Below, one piece after another: positions 62,667-64,000 of a stretch of DNA of 64,000 bases. The notes beneath the pieces were generated by a model that had not been told where the DNA came from, made no database searches, and saw only the letters and a list, made by a program, of their open reading frames with translations. Position 1 is the first letter of the stretch. Each line of letters starts with the position of its first letter. The position numbers were made by a program, and so were the translations under genes. This DNA comes from Leptospira koniambonensis (GTDB lineage: Bacteria; Spirochaetota; Leptospiria; Leptospirales; Leptospiraceae): NCBI RefSeq assembly GCF_004769555.1, contig NZ_RQFY01000004.1:1488001-1552000 (forward strand), in the 5' to 3' direction.

Positions 62667-63712
62667 ACTTTCTCCTTGGAACGTTTTTTTAACGGTATCC
62701 TAAGCACATAATGAGTGCCTTTATTAGGTTCCGTTTCTAAAAAAAGAGTACCGTTCAGGTCCTCTGTTCTTCTCCGAATATTTTCCAATCCGTTTCCGGT
62801 AGATTTTATTCTAGCTTCTTTTTCTTTAAATCCTTTTCCGTTATCTTTTGCAGAAACTACCAAAGTATCTTTTTCGGAAAAGATCTTTAACTCCACTTTA
62901 TTTGCTTGGGAATGTTTCAGAATATTCGCACAAATTTCCTGTAATATTCTGAAAACTTGGTTCTGTATTTCCTGAGGAATTTTTTCGGGAACTCTAAACT
63001 CAGATTTTACTTTAATTTTCTGTATCGGAAAAATTTGGTTCGCTAGAGAGCTTAATGCAGCTTCCAGCCCAAGTTCTTTTAAGGAAGAAGGTTGCAAATT
63101 TGTGTAAATTTCGCGGAGTTCTTGGCTAGCTCGATCGATAAGCCCGAGGCCGGAGCCGAAAGATTCAGGATGTTCCTTCTCTGATTTTTGGTAAGCCTGG
63201 AAATGTAATTTTGCTGCTAGGATAAGTTGTCCCACTCCATCATGAAGTTCTCTTGCAAGTCTGGATCTTTCCTCTTCTTGGGAAGCGAGTACTTGTGTGT
63301 GAAGAGTTGCGATCTTCTTCTCTAACTTTTTGTTCTCAGTAATATCTTTTAATATCATACCCAGGCTGTCTTTGAATTTAAAGATAGAATATCCGTAAGA
63401 CTTCTTTCCTTTTTTGAATTCCTGGTTTTGTAATTTCGTTTTGAGAGCCTTGTGAAGATTTTCTCTTAGGTTAGCTTCTTCTTTTGAATCTAATCTTAAT
63501 AGATTGAATAGGTTTTTGCCCGCTGGATTCGCAAATCTAAGTCTGAATTCTTTTTTAAAGGATGCATTTGCGAATCGGACATTATTGTTTTCGTCCAAGG
63601 CTACGATAGGGGAGATCTCCTCTACCAAGGATAGGAATTTAGAGGCCTGCTCCTTACCGGAGTATGAGCCTGATTGTTTGGTATCTTTTCGTTTGAGGAG
63701 TCCTGAAGCCAC
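62663..63712 (-). CDS. PAS-domain sensor histidine kinase (HisKA_3 type)
   Basis: The 349-aa product has no membrane segment. It has a PAS-like sensor part (about 25-125, with PIVALDENNNVRFANASF) and a HisKA_3 dimerisation part with His157 in RLARELHDGVGQL. The ATPase domain has the N-box ILQEICANILKHS, the G1 box VSAKDNGKGF, and a G2-like STGNGLENIRRR. It overlaps the response regulator start by four bases, so the two form a two-component pair in the cytoplasm. Confidence 0.93.
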   Translation of the reverse strand: MASGLLKRKDTKQSGSYSGKEQASKFLSLVEEISPIVALDENNNVRFANASFKKEFRLRFANPAGKNLFNLLRLDSKEEANLRENLHKALKTKLQNQEFKKGKKSYGYSIFKFKDSLGMILKDITENKKLEKKIATLHTQVLASQEEERSRLARELHDGVGQLILAAKLHFQAYQKSEKEHPESFGSGLGLIDRASQELREIYTNLQPSSLKELGLEAALSSLANQIFPIQKIKVKSEFRVPEKIPQEIQNQVFRILQEICANILKHSQANKVELKIFSEKDTLVVSAKDNGKGFKEKEARIKSTGNGLENIRRRTEDLNGTLFLETEPNKGTHYVLRIPLKKRSKEKV

Positions 63713-63751
63713 TTAAAGTTCAGGATATAGTCCGGCTTATGGCTCGAAAAG

Positions 63752-63788
63752 AAAAAAACCCCTCCCCTCGGCCGAATGAGGGAAGGGG
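63752..63788 (-). terminator. Intrinsic terminator of the minus-strand LruC-type gene
   Basis: CCCCTCCCCTC (63759-63769) pairs with GAGGGAAGGGG (63778-63788) with one mismatch. On the minus strand it is followed by a T-run (seen as A at 63752-63758). It lies about 32 bp beyond the end of the LruC-type gene. Confidence 0.75.
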
Positions 63789-63820
63789 GAGGTTGCTTTT
63801 ACTCTTTCAGGAGTCCCAAA

Positions 63821-64000
63821 TTAGGGCGTAGCCGGAAACACTTCCGAAGTATTCGGAGTTCGGAACCAATCAGTATTAGTGGTTCCAAGAGATTCATACC
63901 AAGTTTTGAAAGTAGGATAGGAGTTACGTATGTCAGTCGCTTCGTAAGGCCATTGGAAATTGCCTGGTACAAGAAGCACCCAAGGGAATCCGGTAGCATC
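63821..64000 (-). CDS. C-terminus of a LruC-domain protein, cut by window
   Basis: Only the last 59 residues are present; the gene continues beyond the right edge. Reading the minus strand in the frame that ends at 63821-63823 gives DATGFPWVLLVPGNFQWPYE and on to FKTWYESLG and EVFPATP. Known: the LruC family (named from Leptospira uveitis antigens; DUF4842-type) ends with a P-x-x-x-x-VP-x-F/W-WP-E block and a YPxFxxW block, as here. Another open frame at 63799-63999 gives no such pattern. A terminator follows. Confidence 0.65.
   Translation of the reverse strand, partial: DATGFPWVLLVPGNFQWPYEATDIRNSYPTFKTWYESLGTTNTDWFRTPNTSEVFPATP

Noticed and set aside
63799..63999. A 66-codon minus-strand frame at the right edge
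   Set aside because: A neighbouring frame ending at 63821 carries the LruC-type C-terminal pattern and is followed by a terminator, so it is the real one.

Overview
The window is chromosomal DNA from a spirochaete of the genus Leptospira, or a very close relative. The evidence is a tuf-S10-spc-alpha ribosomal superoperon with spirochaete-type proteins, many lipoproteins with relaxed lipoboxes, a DUF1554 lipoprotein, a LruC-type C-terminus at the right edge, 7TM-DISM and SpoIIE/TPR signalling proteins, and short GGAnnTCC palindromes. The DNA is moderately AT-rich. The species cannot be fixed from the sequence alone.

Left part (1-17.6 kb): the 3' part of a TetM/EF-G-like GTPase, then tuf and 30 closely packed genes for ribosomal proteins, SecY, adenylate kinase, IF-1, RpoA and L17, all on the plus strand. 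Two small genes, rpmD and rpmJ, were found by reading the gaps. The series is broken by a terminator-like hairpin in front of secY and ends at a strong terminator after rplQ.

Middle part (17.7-36.5 kb) is accessory and mostly on the minus strand. It holds a membrane SpoIIE phosphatase with TPRs and a GH5 (endoglycoceramidase-like) lipoprotein. Next comes an operon of a class III aminotransferase plus two class II aldolase-like proteins, headed by a large perfect palindrome and a divergent TetR regulator. The second aldolase-like protein has lost two of the three expected zinc ligands. After that lies a tandem array of four paralogous exported proteins, probably outer-membrane barrels with an Sm-like N-terminal domain. 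comF, dinB, a membrane protein and recQ follow.

Right part (36.5-64 kb) carries mnmC with a lipoprotein, dusA, an MBL hydrolase and a 7TM-DISM protein with a degenerate kinase end. A di-haem cytochrome c peroxidase sits behind a PerR-like box. A non-coding stretch with a terminator and an inverted repeat comes next, then a citrate synthase homologue with two changed catalytic residues. An AraC-type membrane regulator, an M24 peptidase, a ferritin-like hydrolase/SDR/alpha-beta hydrolase operon, NlpC/P60 and VanX-like cell-wall enzymes, an rRNA-type methyltransferase, an SDR, a UbiA-like protein and an MscS channel follow. The window ends with a four-gene operon (adenylate/guanylate cyclase, FecR-domain protein, fibronectin-like protein, DUF1554 lipoprotein), a histidine kinase/response regulator pair, and the C-terminus of a LruC-domain protein.

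The strongest candidates for undescribed biology are: the TetR-palindrome-controlled aminotransferase plus active/degenerate aldolase operon; the four-paralogue surface-protein array; the citrate synthase homologue with altered active site; and the cyclase-FecR-DUF1554 operon. No tRNA, rRNA, CRISPR array or intact insertion sequence was seen.
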